Assembly (NCBI RefSeq): GCF_020889785.1
Contig: NZ_JACMYK010000080.1
Coordinates: 1-32,403, forward strand
Direction of reading: 5' to 3'
DNA from: Bradyrhizobium acaciae
GTDB lineage: Bacteria; Pseudomonadota; Alphaproteobacteria; Rhizobiales; Xanthobacteraceae
DNA length: 32,403 nucleotides
Each line of letters begins with the position of its first letter. The first letter of the stretch is position 1. Both the position numbers and the translations under genes were made by a program. Shown piece after piece: positions 30,438-32,403 of the stretch. Below the pieces are notes generated by a model. It saw only the letters and a list, made by a program, of their open reading frames with translations. It was not told the DNA's origin and did not search any database.

Positions 30438-30465
30438 ATTCTATTCGGACCGCTGGTTCGGACAA
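30438..30465 (-). promoter_or_regulatory. Promoter candidate of the small RNA
   Basis: On the minus strand, -35 TTGTCC and -10 TAGAAT are separated by 16 bases, placing the start near 30430. Confidence 0.5.
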
Positions 30466-30547
30466 CGGGATTAAAGCGCGCACAACACCGGGACTTTTTC
30501 CCGATCCGGCCGGCAACAAATCCCGAACCTTGCTCGAGCGACGCGGC

Positions 30548-31129
30548 TCACTGTACGACGTCGAGCCTGACATTCGCGACGCCCTTGCCGATCATGCCGA
30601 GCGACTGCGCGGCAGAATACGAGACATCGACGATGCGCCCGGGAACGTAAGGTCCGCGGTCATTGACGCGCACCGTGACCGACCGGCCGCTCTTGACGTC
30701 GGTGACGCGCAGCCTGGTGCCGAACGGCAATGTCGGATGCGCGGCGGTCAGTTCTCGCCCGTCGAACTTCTCGCCGCTCGCGGTCTGCTGCTGTTCGCTG
30801 TAGAAGCTCGCGACCCCCTGCGACGCAATCCTGGTGTCTCCGCTTTTGCGCGAGGCGTACGGCGTGTGCCTGTGCGCTGTCGCGACGCGTGTGCGCGCGA
30901 CAGATGACGCTGCCCGTGTCGGCCCAGCCGATGCCGGCCTGCTCGCGAGCGCCTGTGAGCGCTGGCTGACAACGGAAGACTGCGCGCAGGCCGCGAGCGA
31001 CGCGGCTCCGATCATGATGGCGAACAGCCGGAGCGGCTTGCGCGCCTGGGCAAACAGGACCGCGGGCACAGCACCGCGCGCACTGCGTTTGACGTCGACG
31101 TACGAAATGACTGCATCGTCGCGTAACAT
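30548..31129 (-). CDS. rlpA: RlpA-like septal ring lipoprotein / lytic transglycosylase
   Basis: 193 residues. A hydrophobic signal (about 31-47) ends in the lipobox LAAC with C48, so the protein is probably an outer-membrane lipoprotein. A Ser/Arg/Thr-rich linker leads to a double-psi beta-barrel domain (about 100-193): GVASFYSEQQQ, FDGRELTAAHPTLPFGT, VRVNDRGPYV (catalytic aspartate in NDRGP) and IVDVSYSAAQSLGM. RlpA enzymes cleave naked glycan strands during septation or bind septal peptidoglycan. The C-terminal SPOR domain of some RlpA proteins is absent. ATG 31129 follows GGGGA; the longer frame to 31228 puts the signal too far inside. Confidence 0.92.
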   Translation of the reverse strand: MLRDDAVISYVDVKRSARGAVPAVLFAQARKPLRLFAIMIGAASLAACAQSSVVSQRSQALASRPASAGPTRAASSVARTRVATAHRHTPYASRKSGDTRIASQGVASFYSEQQQTASGEKFDGRELTAAHPTLPFGTRLRVTDVKSGRSVTVRVNDRGPYVPGRIVDVSYSAAQSLGMIGKGVANVRLDVVQ

Positions 31130-31506
31130 GTTGCATCCCCAACTCGCGCCCCAGCCCAAGCCGAAAATCCAACGCCCAATGAGCCGAATCCAATCAGGGC
31201 GGAACGGTGGCGGTGCGCGGTCAGACACGCCTCACGCAGCGCGATTTCCCCTCAGGTGTGGTGGATGCGCCACACAACCCGGGCGCTTCGCCTGGGAATA
31301 CAGTCCGGTGCCGTCCGCGTACGGACATGGATGCCGGCGCCTCGGCCGCCGGTTTCGGTTCCCGAAACTCCTCAACCTCTCCACCCTCTCGCCTTGCTTT
31401 GGTCAAACCGGACTGGAGTCGTGGGGCCCGGGCCAGGGGTCGAAGCAGAGCGAGGATTCGCCGGCCGCCATTTGCGGTTGACCTTGGACTGAAACGGGGA
31501 CCGCCA
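31130..31506. other. Divergent intergenic region, rlpA / membrane protein
   Basis: No supported gene. Two small hairpins lie in sequence: GTGTGG...CCACAC (31256-31275) and CCCGGGCG-CTT-CGCCTGGG (31279-31297). Promoters for both flanking genes must be here, but I see no clear elements. Confidence 0.45.
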
Positions 31507-32403
31507 ATGCAATCGACACTTAAAGACGCTGATCCGCACGATATTTTCGCGATCGAACCGAGCTTCACTGCAACCCGCCCGGACAATGCAGCGGCGCCCG
31601 CACAGGCCGGCAAGGCAGCACCCGGGCAGCGCGAACCGTGGTTCGGCCCGAAGCCTGCCGCCCAGAGTCTTGCGCCCTCGTCTGCACCGCCGATCGCGTC
31701 CGCCGCTACGGTCGCCTCAGTGCCTCCGGTCACGCCGACGTCAGTGATGCCGGCGCCACCAGCGATGCCCGAGTACAGCGCCGCAAGCCATGATGGCAGG
31801 CTGGACGACATCAGACTGGAGCGCGCGCCGCGCCCGACCAACAAATGGGCGATCCGCGCCTTCTGGTTCGTGTTCGCGATCGCCGGCGCCATGGGCACCG
31901 CGGCGTGGCAGCACTACGGACATCGCGTCAAGCAGGTGGTGGCGGAGTACGCGCCCCAGGTTGAGGCCCTGACGTCGCTGCTGCCGGGGAAAACGACTGC
32001 CGCTCCCGATCCGGCGAGCCCACCGGTCGCGCAGGCGGCGGCCGCCGATCAGCCGGCGGAGGCCGCTCCGGCCGCAGCCCCACAGGACGCTGCCACTGCG
32101 CAGGCCACCCCTGCCGCAGCACCAGCGGCCGCAGCAGCGCCGATCGCATCCGCCACCGCGACGACGCCGGCCGCATCCGCACCTGACCAAACGCAGTTGT
32201 TGCAGTCGATGGCACGTGACCTCGCGTCGATGGGACAGCAGATCGAGCAGCTCAAGACCAGCATCGATCAGCTCAAGGCCGGCCAGGATCAGTTGACGCA
32301 GCGTGTCGCGCGGACAACCGAAACCAGGGCGGTCGAGCCACGGCCGGTCGCCCCTCGGCCGCGCGCCGCGATCGCGCCGCCACCGACGGTCCCCCACACG
32401 GCG
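31507..32403 (+). CDS. Ala/Pro-rich single-pass membrane protein (3' end outside window)
   Basis: The frame is open from ATG 31507 to the end of the window (299 codons, no stop). A disordered N-terminal region (1-112) is followed by one membrane segment (about 117-134, IRAFWFVFAIAGAMGTAAW), a short amphipathic stretch, an Ala/Pro-rich linker (163-227) and a predicted coiled coil (about 228-270, SMARDLASMGQQIEQLK, then SIDQLKAGQDQL). The N-terminus is probably cytoplasmic and the rest periplasmic. GGGGA precedes the start. I recall similar proteins in Bradyrhizobium but know no function. Codon use is typical, so it is surely translated. Confidence 0.82.
   Translation, partial: MQSTLKDADPHDIFAIEPSFTATRPDNAAAPAQAGKAAPGQREPWFGPKPAAQSLAPSSAPPIASAATVASVPPVTPTSVMPAPPAMPEYSAASHDGRLDDIRLERAPRPTNKWAIRAFWFVFAIAGAMGTAAWQHYGHRVKQVVAEYAPQVEALTSLLPGKTTAAPDPASPPVAQAAAADQPAEAAPAAAPQDAATAQATPAAAPAAAAAPIASATATTPAASAPDQTQLLQSMARDLASMGQQIEQLKTSIDQLKAGQDQLTQRVARTTETRAVEPRPVAPRPRAAIAPPPTVPHTA

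Noticed and set aside
31221..32397. Minus-strand frames of 218-225 codons opposite the Ala/Pro-rich membrane protein
   Set aside because: The plus-strand frame has a start with a ribosome-binding site, a membrane segment and a coiled coil; the minus products are low-complexity Gly/Arg/Ala.

Overview
The window looks like chromosomal DNA of a Bradyrhizobium-type alphaproteobacterium (Nitrobacteraceae). Grounds: high GC with strongly GC-ending codons, a very large B12-dependent ribonucleotide reductase, GapR (DUF2312), BA14K-like and DUF6894 proteins, and many short palindromic intergenic repeats. This is inferred from gene families and sequence style; no database was searched. I see no rRNA, tRNA, CRISPR array, transposase or phage gene.

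Layout. 1-5231: the 3' end of a BA14K-like gene, then two paralogous EamA transporters (both minus) flanking a receiver protein and a CHASE3-PAS hybrid histidine kinase. 5232-10201: nrdJ, preceded by a ~830-bp gene-free stretch holding a nested dyad, a NrdR-box-like site, a promoter candidate and a long leader. It is followed by two diverged copies of one hairpin/terminator module. 10202-14746: an exported Cys-rich protein, gapR, a membrane metallophosphoesterase and a divergent ceramidase-like membrane protein with paired operator-like palindromes, all separated by interspersed repeats. 14747-20193: a luciferase-like oxidoreductase, an HtrA-like protease, YjdM, a Cys/Met-metabolism PLP enzyme, a PepSY protein and a polyphosphate-glucokinase-like ROK kinase.

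20194-23708: a divergent LysR regulator / PcaD-like hydrolase pair bracketed by two direct copies of a composite repeat of about 230 bp, then a PaiB-like protein and a small exported protein. 24143-26172: a tight four-gene operon (57-aa membrane protein, pyridoxal kinase, LysE exporter, CsaA-like protein). 26173-29405: small proteins including two DUF6894 members, a DUF1993 protein and a methyltransferase. 29538-32403: a 5'-truncated serine hydrolase, a strong small-RNA candidate, rlpA, and the start of an Ala/Pro-rich membrane protein that runs off the window.

Most genes are housekeeping or accessory metabolism with no single shared pathway. The most unusual material is between genes: (i) the duplicated structured module after nrdJ, (ii) a repeat family that supplies the last codons and stop of three genes and lies at the 5' end of a fourth, (iii) an unannotated small RNA with its own promoter and terminator at 30337-30465, and (iv) the long structured leader of nrdJ.
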